Made by a program: the position numbers and the translations under genes. Shown in pieces: positions 11,814 to 23,371 of a DNA stretch of 64,000 nucleotides. Every line of letters starts with the position of its first letter. Position 1 is the first letter of the stretch. The notes beneath the pieces were generated by a model. It did no database searches. It saw only the letters and a program-made list of their open reading frames with translations, and was not told the DNA's origin. This stretch comes from Psilocybe azurescens (lineage: Eukaryota > Basidiomycota > Agaricomycetes > Agaricales > Agrocybaceae): contig JAJIRX010000567.1 of NCBI GenBank assembly GCA_023853785.1, positions 558,001 to 622,000 on the forward strand. The letters run 5' to 3'.

Positions 11814-14800
11814 CTATTTTATTCTTTTCTCAGGCTGCAGGGGGCGTTGCGCCTGCTGCTGTTGTGGCTGCTGGAAACCCAGGCTTCCTGTTTGTCCATT
11901 CCCACTGAGTCTCGAGAAGAAAGTGTCCCATTGACCTACAAATCCTCTAATAAGCTTCTATCCACCACCGATAAAAAAAACTGCAGCACGTACCCCAGTC
12001 AAACATGCCACCAGGAATACCTTCCAAGAAATTATCCGCCAAAGCGTAATTGGCCAGGTTTGTTCCTCCTTGAGCACCGTCAAGAACATTCATAACCTGG
12101 ACGTTTTCAGAGCTAGTCTGCTGAGCCTGTAAGTTCATTGCCGGATTGACATTCATGTAATTCCCTCCCCTCGCTCCCGCCGTAAGTGGAGTAAAGTTGA
12201 CCAAAGGCGCTGCATTAGATCCGGTAGCCACCATCGCCTGTTGCTGTTGAGGATCTATCGGCGAGCGAACCGCAGAAATAGGCGTCATAATTCCACCACG
12301 ACCGTATTCCATACCAGACATAATATCCGAATGATTGTTCCCAGAAGTGACAGAGGAGGCATGAGGCGCGAAGGGGGAGGGCGAAGATAAATAGGCGCGG
12401 GTTCGGTCATTATAGTTCGCAGCAGGGAGAGAAACGGACGAGGCCGCAGCAGCAGTTGCCACTAGCGACGCCACCTCACCTTCAGAGTCACCGGCAGCGT
12501 CCTCCTCAGAGGACCCGCTGATGATAGTACCCTCAGGAACATCCTTGAATTCGCCCGCCTTCCCATGGGCGATAAACACCCCTCCTCCAGGGCGTGTAGG
12601 GTCCTTCTTATAGTCTAGCATCACCGGCGGCCTGACCTTGACGCCACCCGTGGGGTTAAGATTAGCTGTCTCCATAGGCATATGTGGGTCCTGAGTGGCT
12701 TCATACAGCAAAGCAATGATTTCAGCCGTCTATAATTAAAAAAAAATCAACATATTGCTCAAAGAGGCGTTCTGCCTGCTGAAAAAAAACGAAAAGAAAC
12801 CAGCCTTGCGTCTAACAGACATATGATCCGGCGAAATCGACCCCTCCCACCGACGCACACAATCACGCAACTTACGCAGTGATGCCTGCGCCTCTTCGTC
12901 TTTGCGACGGATACATGTGTGGTACTATCATTCCAACTGCATCAGATACATAATTTTCGAAAGATAAATTTAACCATACCTGAACGAGAGCACACGATGT
13001 CGCGGCATATGCAACGAGCAACCAGACATCATACACACGCTCGTTCGCGTCTAACCAATCAATAGATTCGGCCGTCATTTTGACGAGAGTGCTCCACTGC
13101 TCGACCGTCAGTCCGAATTTTAGATGGGCTGGACAAGAATAACTGATGCGCATGAAGACGCGCCAGAACATCATGCACACGCAACAATACAACAAATGCA
13201 AAAGGCCTAGAATTCCGTCGTTAATCCCGCACTCAATCACATGTTGACATCCAACTCTTACCAGCAGGGCGAGGTGTCTCCGCTCCTCGGAATTGAAGCG
13301 ATTCGGGTAAACCCTCTTTCCAGCGCTGGATGTCCGCAAGCAGCTCATACAAAACATCGTCCGTCATAAATGTCAGACCGGAGGGACTAGAAGAAACTTT
13401 TAGAAGAACAACATATTAAAAGAATACAATTACCGAACCTATAGATAGATTTCTGGACACGTCCAAGAAGGATGCTCAACCGCACAAGTTCGTCCATATA
13501 GAGGTCCGTAGGATCTCCCGAAGAAGGCAAACGCGCATCGCAGTCCTGGATATCGATCATGTACGGGTGACCGTAGGCAATGCTGGTCCTGCAGTGATAT
13601 TATTAGAAATCGACGGAGATGAATTCACGTAAACCGTCATTTACCATCGATCACAAATGAGACAGGCGCCCCAGAGACGCCGTCTCAGTTCAATGTTCTG
13701 CTTAACAGATTCTGCGCGATGCAAACCTAGGTCTTGCGCCTGTAGGATAGCTTTGAACGACATGCGCAATGGACCAACCGGATCAAGCTCACCATTCGTA
13801 TAGCGGAACCCAAGCGTATCCACAATGCCGAGAGTGCGTTGGGCACAAACTGAGAGTGGCAGTCACCTGTCATGCACAGAATAAGCAGCGCCTGTACATT
13901 GACAATGCTTGCCGTTGAAAGGACATCCTCTGCCTTGATCACACTGTTGACCGCATATCGAATGGAGTCAAACACCTTTTGCGGTACTTCGCGTCTAGCG
14001 GCAGCCACCAGACACATGGAATATACCAAGACCGGCGGCGGATTCGGCGTGGCAAGGAACTCGGCTTCTGTGACAATCGGAAGGATAGGCGCAACGTCAG
14101 CAAAGTATGCGTTTAATAGATTCTCGATGACGTCGCGTTCGATGTGCAAATCCAACTGCTTCGCGTGAACAAGATGTTGATCGTCATTTGCTGGCTTCTG
14201 AACTTGAATGAGACCGTCACCGGACTTGGTGACCTCGAAAGTATGGTGGTACCGCAGGTCATAATTTTCGTAAATGCGAGGATTGATGGTAGCTTGAGAA
14301 TGTAGGAGGTGTGCAGGAGAGGTAGGCCCTACGACGTCATGTAAGTCCGAACTAGGAGAAAGTGGAATAGGTGAGATTGGAATTGGGTTACATACCGAAA
14401 ACACCAATATCGCGTTTCGATTGGGCATCGTTCTGAGACGGGCCTGCTTTGGAGTTATCCGTGGCGGAGGCAGCCTTTTCCTTCTCTGCGGCTTCTTCTT
14501 CCAATTTCTTTTTCTTGAAGCGTGTTTCTGTGATCGGAAGGAAGAATGTGCACTCAAAACCATACTGTTTGCAGTGCTGGCAAACAGGTGGCTCCTGAAA
14601 GCAGATAATGGAATAGATGAGAAAAACCACGGTGGGCAGAGCGCGTCACTCACGGAATCAGCAATTACATCACAACGAATTTTACGACTGCGACATGAAT
14701 CGCAGGCGCGTTGCTAGACACAAATGATGGTGTCAATAAACGCGACTAAGACAGTTGGAATGGAGAACGAATACAAACCGTCTTGGTACGCTTTTTGAGC

Positions 14801-15552
14801 TCGGCAGCCTGGAGGGCTTGTTGCTGCGCAGCGGTCTGACGGGGGACGTCACTGCCTGACGCGGCGGTGTCATCGTCGGACCCGCGATCAGCGCCCTTAC
14901 CGCGTCCACTGTCTGGCATGGACTTGCGCTTGCGCTTAGTTCCCGAAGTGGATAAGCCCGCGGAGGACTCTGCATGAGGGTGCTCGGGCGGCATACCCTG
15001 TCGCGGCGGGGGGTACATCATCATGGGTTGATGAGGATAGGGAGGGTATTGAGGATATCCATGCGGGTAGGGACTCGGATGCATCGGATAGGCATACTGG
15101 GGCGGGGGCCCCGACATACCTGGCTGGCCTGGATTAATTGGCTGGCCATGCTGAGGGGGATGCTGAGGGTGCTGTCCATACGGGGAGCCATTTACAGGGT
15201 AAGGAGGATTCATTATGTACTGCGGCCCAGGATACGGCTGAAATATGGGACCGCGAGGAGAATGATATGGAGGCACGGGGGCTGATGATGATGGTGGGTC
15301 AACATTAGAAAAGCATCGGTGATTGACCGACTTACAGTGAACCAAAACTGAGGACTGCTGGTCTGGCTGCTGCTGGTTCTTCTTCTGCTTTTCGTGCTGC
15401 TCGACGGCGCGCTTTCGCTGCCGGGGTTTCTTGGACTGAGAGGAGGTCGGCTTCGCTGGTGGTTGCGTCGGAGTTGGCGGCAGCGGCTGGGGCGGCACTG
15501 GCGGCTGTGGGGGATTGGCAGAAGGAATTGGATCGGCGGGAGGAGTAGTCAT
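11814..15552 (-). CDS. Zn2Cys6 (GAL4-type) transcription factor with fungal-specific regulatory domain
   Basis: Nuclear DNA-binding activator/repressor. Twelve frame-consistent exons give 1,025 residues: 15336-15552, 14779-15281, 14654-14713, 14396-14594, 13793-14328, 13645-13739, 13439-13588, 13262-13386, 12980-13206, 12817-12924, 11994-12729, 11814-11935. The N-terminus (about residues 1-235) is Pro/Gln/Tyr-rich with basic patches. The binuclear zinc cluster spans two exons: ACDSCRSRKIRCDVIADS then EPPVCQHCKQYGFECTFF, with all six Cys. Next comes the fungal-specific transcription factor domain, with RDVIENLLNAYFADVAPILP, LSALWIRLGSAIRMAQDLGL, ELRRRLWGACLICDRW, and AYGHPYMIDIQDCDARLPSS. The C-terminus is Ser/Gln/Asn-rich and disordered, ending in a poly-Gln-containing tail. 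The middle-domain motif resembles XlnR-type regulators, but I cannot assign an ortholog or a target pathway. Confidence 0.92.
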
Positions 15553-17383
15553 CTTCCCTGCTGGAGTTCTCCGGTGTTATAAGATTTTTTTCTAGTGGAG
15601 GTGTTTGCGTCTGCGTTGAGCCGCCGACTCCTCTTCCGAACCGTAAACCTGCTTAGTCAAGTCAATCAATGTTTCGTCTCAAACAACGACGGCCACAGGC
15701 TCACTTAAGCTGTAATTTGGTGCTGAACGAGAGAGATCGCTGTCACTCGCTTGGAAGTGGCGCAAAACAGGGGATGGACGCTGTCGATGCAACGTTGCCG
15801 ACACCAGGAAGCTCAACGTGTGTCTTGATGCCGCCCTTGCAATTTCATGCGGAGATTCAAACACAAACCCCGCGAATATAGGCTAATCAGGCAATCACGA
15901 TCCTTGTTCCGCAGTGCATTGCTCCTTTTCCTATGTGTGCGTCACAGGAACCATCCGGTTCAGAATATGTCTCACTACTCCGGCGGCACAACATATTAGC
16001 CACCAGTTCGCCTCCTTCCTCCGCGTACCATCACAATGGATCACATGTCCCAAGCTGACTTATTCTACAAACACTCTCTCACACCCTCATGACTGTGGAG
16101 CCTAGCATAGTCCTCCAACCAGCCACCACCCGCTAATCGTCCGACGTTCAAATTCTCCGGTCAAAGTCAACTCCACCAATCCCAGCCCGTCGCTCCAGCT
16201 TGAAATAAGCCTTCTTCATGTACCTGATGACCACAAATACCCATTTATCATTCATTGCATTCGCGCACTGACAGATATAACATCCCAGTGGCACAAATGC
16301 AATCATACCTGCCAAATAACATAAAGATTCATGTCATTCTCAATTATCACATCCCCCGATGTCTCACTTGATTGATAGATTGACACACCACATTTGAATG
16401 AAAAAAGAACACTTTCGCAGACTATCTATACACCCACTACAAATCCTCGACGACTCATAAACGCCTTTGGCTATTTACCGAGCGCGTCGGCATTCGCTCT
16501 CTTTGGCCATCGACGCCCGAAAAAGCCTCTCACTCGTCGCACACTGACCTTACGTTTAGCTTTACGGCCATCCTCTACTATCAACCAAAAGGGTATGTAA
16601 TATTAGATGGTATATAAGCTAAGTTCTGTGTAAATTTCGACCTCGGAAGGATGACAAGACTCTAAACATGCGTATGTAAGGAAATATAAAAAGGCCGCAT
16701 CCCCATCAAGCAAAAAGACAATAGATCGCGGGCTCCTACATGGATATGTAAGCGCCAATAAACAGAAAAAGGGTAAAAATCAAGAAACAAAGTTTACGCC
16801 ACAAAGAAAGAAGAGGAAAAAAAAGACCCTTCATCCTCCTTCATCCTGATTCCAATCTACTGTCAAAACCTCCTTCAAAGAGCCTTCAATTCGCCGTTGT
16901 GGTGACTTGTCCGCAGTTAAACTTTCAAGGACCAACAGCGCAAAAAGACCGTTGTCGTAACGCCCAAACGTCCCTCCCAACTCGACCCACTCGTGCCCGT
17001 GCCCGCGCCCGCGCCCGTTCCCATTAACCGCTAACATCACCGCCAACCGCCAACACAAGTGACGTTAATTAAAACGTAAAACAAAAACTCTCGCTGCCAC
17101 TGCCATAATGATGATGATGAATCCAGCGTAAAAGCGCGAGAAAATCGCGTCGCGTAGAGTAGTAAAAAGGGGAACCCATCCCTGAAGAATAAAATAAAAA
17201 TAGGAATAACATCGAAGAACCCGCCCTCCAACTCCGCCCTCCTCTCCCGCCCAAGCGACCCTGGTAACCCTTAAGCACCCGAAAAGTAAACAATTGAGAG
17301 CGCAACGACCGTCCCAACCGCTCGCTCGTACGGGCTAAAGTTGACATAAGGGATCGCCAAGCATTACAGCCCTCACCCACCCC
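15553..17383. other. Long intergenic region
   Basis: About 1.8 kb between the start of the Zn2Cys6 gene and the 3' end of the palmitoyltransferase gene, both minus strand. It should carry the transcription factor promoter and a long 5' leader. Short open frames in it have no recognisable domain. No tRNA or repeat seen. Confidence 0.45.
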
Positions 17384-20300
17384 TCACGAATCATGCGCAT
17401 GTCCATTCTCATGGTGCTCACTATGGCTCTCCCTCATACCCTCCCCAAGCAACCCCGGATTAACCTCCCTCTTATCCTCCACAGCCCCACCGGCCGCATT
17501 CAGCCACGAATAGCCCTGAGGCCTACACAGTACCGCCAGCAAATTCCGCCTCCAATTCCCGTGTGAGAATGGATTCGGCGGTGGCGGGCCTGGGATGAGC
17601 GTCTTGTGTGCTTGGTTCCGTATCTATGTGGTCGTTTTGGCGATTTAGATGGAGAAATAAAATAAAGGAAGGAAAAAAAGAAGGTTTAATAAGTCAGTAA
17701 GAGCGGTGTCTTGGAGCTTTGTAAGCATACGAAGTAGAAGGAGATGTGGTGTCATGCAACACCAGGATAAGGATAAATGTAGGAATATGGACATGTAAGT
17801 GAAAAAAAAGAGTGTGTGACTCAGCGACTCGTGCTGACCACCAACTTTCACGTTTACGTTCACGTTCACGAGCCCGGGGAACCGAAACTGAAAGCATGGG
17901 GGATTCCATGGAATAAAAGAGCACCAAAAAGGAAACGGCCAAAATCACAGAACAGAACCATGAGATTGCGTTCGTCCGTCGGATATCTATCCGGTAGCTC
18001 GAACAGATACAAATAACGACCCAAGTGGAACGTGAACGAGAACGTGCACAAAAATGGCAAGTAAACCAAAAGGGTTTCGACAAACTAAGCACCCTAATAG
18101 TAGACCATTGACCATAATTGGAAGGCAAAAAAAAATAGAAACAATCGTAACGAGAAAAGCTCAAAGAATGGGAACAAAAATAGAACTTTGAAACAAAATA
18201 GGGCAGGACAAAGACCAGGAATAACAACTCACTTGTTCGATGGTGGTTATATTAAGGAGCAACAGCTACAGAATGGAATGATGGTGATAAAAGGCCGTCA
18301 GCATAACAGTCTCAATAAATATAGAACACAGCACGAAAAGCAAGAACAGAGAAAATGGAAAAGACCCATGGTGCCAGTGAACGACTAGCGGATAGCATCA
18401 CAATCGCAATCGCTTCGAACATTCCATATTCCACGAACAAGACCGTCCGCCCCACAGCCCAAGCCCACGACCCACGGCTGGCACTAGAAGGAAGAAGGCA
18501 CTAGAAGAAAGCACAAAAAAAAAGACACGCAATGACAAAGCAAAAAAAAATACCAATCACTGTGAATGACTGAAGGAGGACCCAAATTACCGCTGCGCGC
18601 GTCATAAATCCCCGCTACATCTCTCCAAAGAACCCCGCCAACAAACGAATGACCCACAACCTCACGGGCAAGCGGGGTTATATCACAGAAAAAGTCACAC
18701 CAAAACCCACCGCGCGCATATCGCAAATTACCCCCTAAAATGAGCACCCACATCTAAAAATAGCTCATCGCGCATTTATAGAAATTTCTATAGGCGTAAC
18801 GCAACGCAATTGCAGCAAAGAAAAGAAAAGAAAAAAATAGAAGCCCCTAACAGGACAGGATGCCTGGAAGACCGATTTAAAAGCAAGAAACTCACCCGCA
18901 TATGATACGACAGCAGCGCCGCCACAGGCCAGATCACGCAGATCGACAATGAAAAGACGACGGCGCTCCCGATGCCAGGGCCGCTGAGCGCGTGGCGGAA
19001 ATTGGTGTGCTCCTTGCGTGTGACGAGGTATAGATGTAGGGCGGATGTACAGATGATCATGATGAGGGTCGTGGTCTGGAACGATCGACAAGGGTGACGA
19101 CGACGATGATGCCCGATGTGAGTATAAATTGATTTCGATGGTTCACCGAGACAGGTGGACAGGTAGAGATGGATAGATCGAAGCAAGATTTCAGAGCACC
19201 GATCGAATTCGCGAGCGGGCAGAGAGTATGCAGCGTAGCGAAGCACGACCAAAACAGAGGAGAAAAAAATCACAACAAGGTTCAGCACAACAATCGCAAA
19301 GATTACAGTAAAAAGACCGCAAAATCATCAAACACTCACGGCCGCAACAAGCAAAGCAAAGAATGTCGTATAATTCCTACGACCCACACAATTATTGACC
19401 CACTGGCAATGGTGATCGCACCCATCAACACAATTATCGCACTATAAAAAGACAAAGAAATCCAATTAGCACCGCTGTTACCCCGAGTGTATGTTTTAAT
19501 TTGTAACTATGACCACATACCATCTTACAATGGCTCGACCTAGGCGGGCGGTATATCTTGCATGTTGGACAGTATTTCACACGAACACTGATACAATTTT
19601 TTTTTTTTAGCCCGAATGTCCTTTGGTTTGGGTTTATCTACTCACACATCGGTTCGCACTTTGAGGTCGCGCGGCATAGGCGCGCGATTGCCCCCGTCCG
19701 AAGGCGACGTCGCAGGATAAGGCGGGTCCGGGTCCAGACCGCGCGGTAAAATCCCAGGATCAGTCGTCGCCTTGAAAAAGCAAAAATAGAACCAGAACAC
19801 AAAGGTCAGAAATCACCGTTCAAGAATGAATCAACCATCAACATCAAAAGGCACTTCGAATGTACGCAAAACTCACCGTAGCCAACATGGTCGATATCGT
19901 CAACAGAGCCATGTACACGCCAACAGCGGCAACGGCCGGGCTCTCGTTGTGCCACCACCAGACGGCGGTCGTGCCAAACCAGATGCCTGCGATAGTGAGG
20001 AGCGTGCCAAAGGCTGCTACGAATGCCCAAGGCGTGTCTCCGCCGGTTAGAATCTTCCCGCCGAGGTAAAAGCGATTCCTCGAGGGATGCTGCTGGTACC
20101 GTCTCACGAATTTTCCTGTGTGTGGGTCGATGATGGGTACAGCAGATAGTGGGGGTCTACGGTTGGGTGGAGTGGGTATGAATGAGGGATCGGGCGAAGG
20201 TGACGGGGCAGATAGAAGAGCAGAGTTTCTAGAGTTGCGCACGTCGAGGGAAGGCCCGTTGTAGTGTTTATATTGGGTTGGAGAGTACCCGTTCTCTTCA

Positions 20301-21027
20301 TCACTGAGTTTGCTTTCAAACGTCTGGCGGTCATCTCCAGACTGAGGATTGGGGGTGTTCTTGCACTTGTGGATTTTCGGATGGAGTCAAAGCTGATGCC
20401 ACGGCTTATACTGAGTACCCTGTCAAGACTGTTCCTGACGAGACGTGAAGGCGAGATTGGGTTCGGATTAGAGGCATTTATTGATGGTCTTGAGGTTGAA
20501 GAGGCGGGGCCGGGTAGCAAAGGCTCGCGACTCTGCTTGATACGCTTGAGGGTCATGAATTGCTGCTCGTGCACGCTCTCGTTTCCGCCTACAATGCTCT
20601 CTCCTGTTATATGGTGGTCGTCCGCGCTGTATGCACCTGGGATGGGAGCGAGCTGGAACTGCTCGTCCTGCGGTATGTTCATGGAAGACGGTGAACTCGG
20701 TCGGGAATACTGGGGCTGGTATATAGGTTTCGAAGGACGGAAAAATGCGGCGGAAGGCTGGATGCCGCCTGCATGTGTTGAACTGTTGTGTGCGGGGGGA
20801 GGGGCAGTGGCATACGACGCTGAGAAGGAGGCCAGGACAGGGGAATGCTGGTGCTGGTACGTGTCCTGAGGTTTTGTGAATGAAAATGAACGGGGACTGC
20901 TCGGTCCCGCTGAAGCTGCTGAGCCATTAGGCTGGGTGGTGGTGGTGGTGGTGCGTTGAGTAGGCGGGGCATTGAGGCTACTGGGAAGAGGGAAGCTGAT
21001 TTGAGCCAGCCGAGTTTCTTCTGACAT
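17384..21027 (-). CDS. ERF2-like DHHC protein palmitoyltransferase
   Basis: Integral membrane S-acyltransferase; the ERF2 subfamily palmitoylates Ras-type proteins at the ER/Golgi. Eight exons: 20419-21027, 19877-20341, 19646-19770, 19521-19587, 19340-19441, 18896-19075, 18233-18265, 17384-17623 (606 residues, frame closes). The first 250 residues are Ser/Pro/Thr-rich and disordered. Then comes [19 protein letters not shown] with two membrane segments, [18 protein letters not shown], and the Cys-rich DHHC domain: [53 protein letters not shown]. Two more membrane segments follow ([35 protein letters not shown]), then [20 protein letters not shown] and [20 protein letters not shown], the conserved post-TM motif. 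Introns 5, 6 and 7 are unusually long (264, 630 and 609 nt), and the exon between the last two is only 33 nt. Divergent from the CAB4 gene. Confidence 0.94.
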
Positions 21028-21315
21028 TAGAGTTTATAGATTGTTGAACAGAAGGAGAAAAATTCAAAGAGTGTGGTGTGGCCATGCAGAGAGTCGTAGA
21101 GGTAGCGCAGGGATAAGAGTAGGAGCGAGCGAGCGTTCAGAGCAAGCTCAAGGCCAAGAAGCCTCGAAAGAAAAACAAGGTGATGAACGAAGCACTACAG
21201 TCAAACGGCTGCGTTGCACGCTTCCATGTCCGCTTTTGATTAATATTCCCACGTCTTAGACACATTCGCACATGCTAGATTAGATACGACTAACCATATG
21301 CATACACACCCAACC
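21028..21315. promoter_or_regulatory. Short divergent promoter region (ERF2-like / CAB4-like)
   Basis: Only 270-290 bp separate the two start codons, so both genes must be driven from this interval. No clear TATA box on either side; a repeated gagcgagcg-type motif occurs near 21120-21135. A bidirectional promoter is inferred from geometry only. Confidence 0.5.
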
Positions 21316-22658
21316 ATGCAATCCACCTCGAAAGAAATCGTAGACGATGCGATCCTACTAGCCACTCTCCCCAATCTATCCACTCCTCTCTTCCTCGCCC
21401 CCGTTATAACATGGGCCACAACACACACTAAGAACAGACTCATCATCGTCCTCTTCTCCCGCCATTTCAATGTCCACTACCCCGAGAAGAAAGACTACCT
21501 CACTTTCTCAGAGAACCAGGCCCTGTCTCGAACAGAGAGCTGGGATGCCGTTCAGCGCATTCTTACGTTCACATACGTCCAAGCCACAAAGGCTGCCCAG
21601 GAAATGAACAAGGTTCTCATGGACATCGATGTCCTCCTCCGAGGTCTCAATCAAGACTTTGACCTAGACAGTGGGTTAAAGCTCGACATCTGCTTTCGAG
21701 TATCTGGCGGTATGATACCATCTTTCCTGCCCTCCCTCCCTTTTCAGATATCACCCGTCACAGTAACTAATCAGGTCCTCTCGCAGATTCAATAGCAGTA
21801 CCACTACCTTCATCCATCGGCTTCCTGCGGCAGCTGTACATCCCACCAGGAGACACAGACCCTCTTTCCAGAGTGGCCACCTCAGTAGGAACCCCTTCAA
21901 TAACATCCCAAATCCCTTCCGTCTACCCCGTAACCGCCCTCGGGGGCACCTTCGACCACCTCCACGCCGGCCACAAGATCCTCTTATCCATGGGGGCATA
22001 CATCACCGAGCGCAAGCTCATCGTCGGTATCACCGGTACGTGCGCTATTTTATCTAGTATTCCACTTTCACCTAGTCTTCAAATATAAATCTCATCATTC
22101 ACCTATGAAATGACGTCATCGTCTACTTCCCTTTCTCTTGAAGAGGATGCCCTCCTAAAAACAAAGCCAACCGACACATCCTTGAAAACCTCGACGTGCG
22201 CACAGAAAAGGTCCGCCAGTTCCTGCACTTCTTCAAGCCCGAGATCACACCCGACATCGTCCCCATCCACGATGTTTATGGGCCAACAGGCTGGGATCCC
22301 GATATCCAGGCCCTAGTCGTAAGCAAAGAAACGCTAAACGGTGCCGAGGCCAGTACGTCGAACACCTATTACTTACTCACCCCCACCTCCTATCCCCTAA
22401 CCCACGGTAAAGATGAATTAAAACTAACCTTTTGAACCGATTAAAGTCGCTGCCCATCGCAAAGCGCAGAACCTCCCGCCTCTCCGCACGTTCTTAATCG
22501 ACGTCATCTCAGCGACGAACGCGAGTCTCGACCACGAAGACGCCGAATGGCTGAAAGAGCACAAGCTGAGCTCGACGTTCATCCGGCAGTGGATCGTCGA
22601 TAACAATAAGCAGGAAGAAGAGGAGGGCGATGATGAGAAGAGTAGTAGGCCGAAGTAA
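21316..22658 (+). CDS. CAB4: Pantetheine-phosphate adenylyltransferase (CAB4/CoaD-like)
   Basis: Fourth step of coenzyme A synthesis: transfers AMP from ATP to 4'-phosphopantetheine, giving dephospho-CoA. Exons 21316-21709, 21787-22035, 22146-22352 and 22447-22658 (353 residues, frame closes). The N-terminal 160 residues form the eukaryote-specific extension. The nucleotidyltransferase domain starts VYPVTALGGTFDHLHAGHKI, containing the TFDxxHxGH ATP-binding motif, then ERKLIVGITG, KANRHILENLDVRTEKVRQF, DIVPIHDVYGPTGWDPDIQA and LVVSKETLNGAEA. The second signature SSTFIRQW (an ISSTxIR-type motif) is near the C-terminus, which ends in an acidic tail. Start: Met at 21316 chosen over the in-frame Met at 21298. 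The start of exon 3 is the least certain junction, because the alternative AG two bases upstream would put the frame out. Confidence 0.93.
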
Positions 22659-23038
22659 TGGCGCAGATAGACTTTTAGCGCTACGTCACGCTGCACTGGG
22701 CTCCTCGCTATCAGGAGCAGAGGTTATGAGCCCTTGATTCGAGGTCGACCCTGGATAGCAATGCAATTTGATCGACCGCGTTTAAATTATATGATACTTA
22801 TCCATTCACATTTGACTGTTGTCGTAGGCACCACTAGCACGCCAATCTCTACCTTGTATGCTCAGCTGAACGTTCTCCTGCGAATCCATAACATAAACGC
22901 TTAAACATTCACTTTGTGCTAAATATTAATGCCAAGTCGCGACCCCTAAGTGGGGACCGCGTCGCCGTGCACGTGCACGGCTTTTCTGGTATGGACCATT
23001 CGGATGCCACGACCAACCAAAAGCGCGCCTGTTGAAAT

Positions 23039-23039
<1 letters not shown>

Positions 23040-23070
<31 letters not shown>
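23040..23070. repeat. (CAT)n microsatellite
   Basis: About ten uninterrupted CAT trinucleotides. It generates poly-His, poly-Ser/Ile and poly-Met/Asp open frames in all readings, which are artefacts. Confidence 0.95.
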
Positions 23071-23071
<1 letters not shown>

Positions 23072-23288
23072 GACCCCTCGTCCGCAACCAGGACCATCGT
23101 GTTCGCCTTCGCATTCAATGGGCCATGGACTTGGCTGATGCTTCAAGTGCCCTCAACCTAATGACCTTGCAGCCACGGGTCCCAGCAATGGGCACCACGC
23201 GTCGTAAAGGTCATCCCAGTGCCGGCACATAAGAGTGCATATGCACAACCGTGCCACACAAGGTCCTACCTTAACTCAGAGCCCGCGA

Positions 23289-23294
23289 TATAAA
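23289..23294 (+). promoter_or_regulatory. TATA box
   Basis: TATAAA in the context gcgatataaagcc, 78 bp before the ATG at 23372. The spacing fits a TATA element giving a 5' UTR of about 45-50 nt, and it supports 23372 as the true start of the following gene. Confidence 0.6.
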
Positions 23295-23371
23295 GCCATG
23301 ACGAAGTACTGCGAAACTTCTGTATTACCATTTCACTACTGCCTTCTCTTTACCTCTCGCTCATTGACAAC

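Larger units (their letters stand above)
22659..23371. other. Intergenic region with promoter of the next gene
   Basis: About 700 bp between the CAB4-like 3' end and the next plus-strand ATG. Holds a CAT/ATC trinucleotide microsatellite and a TATA box, listed separately. No other gene seen. Confidence 0.5.

Noticed and set aside
12730..12816. Two micro-introns of 25 and 22 nt in the Zn2Cys6 gene
   Set aside because: A single 87-nt GT-AG intron (GTTAGA...TATAG) gives the same open frame with a normal length.
23032..23232. Poly-His frame
   Set aside because: Translation of the (CAT)n microsatellite, no gene context.
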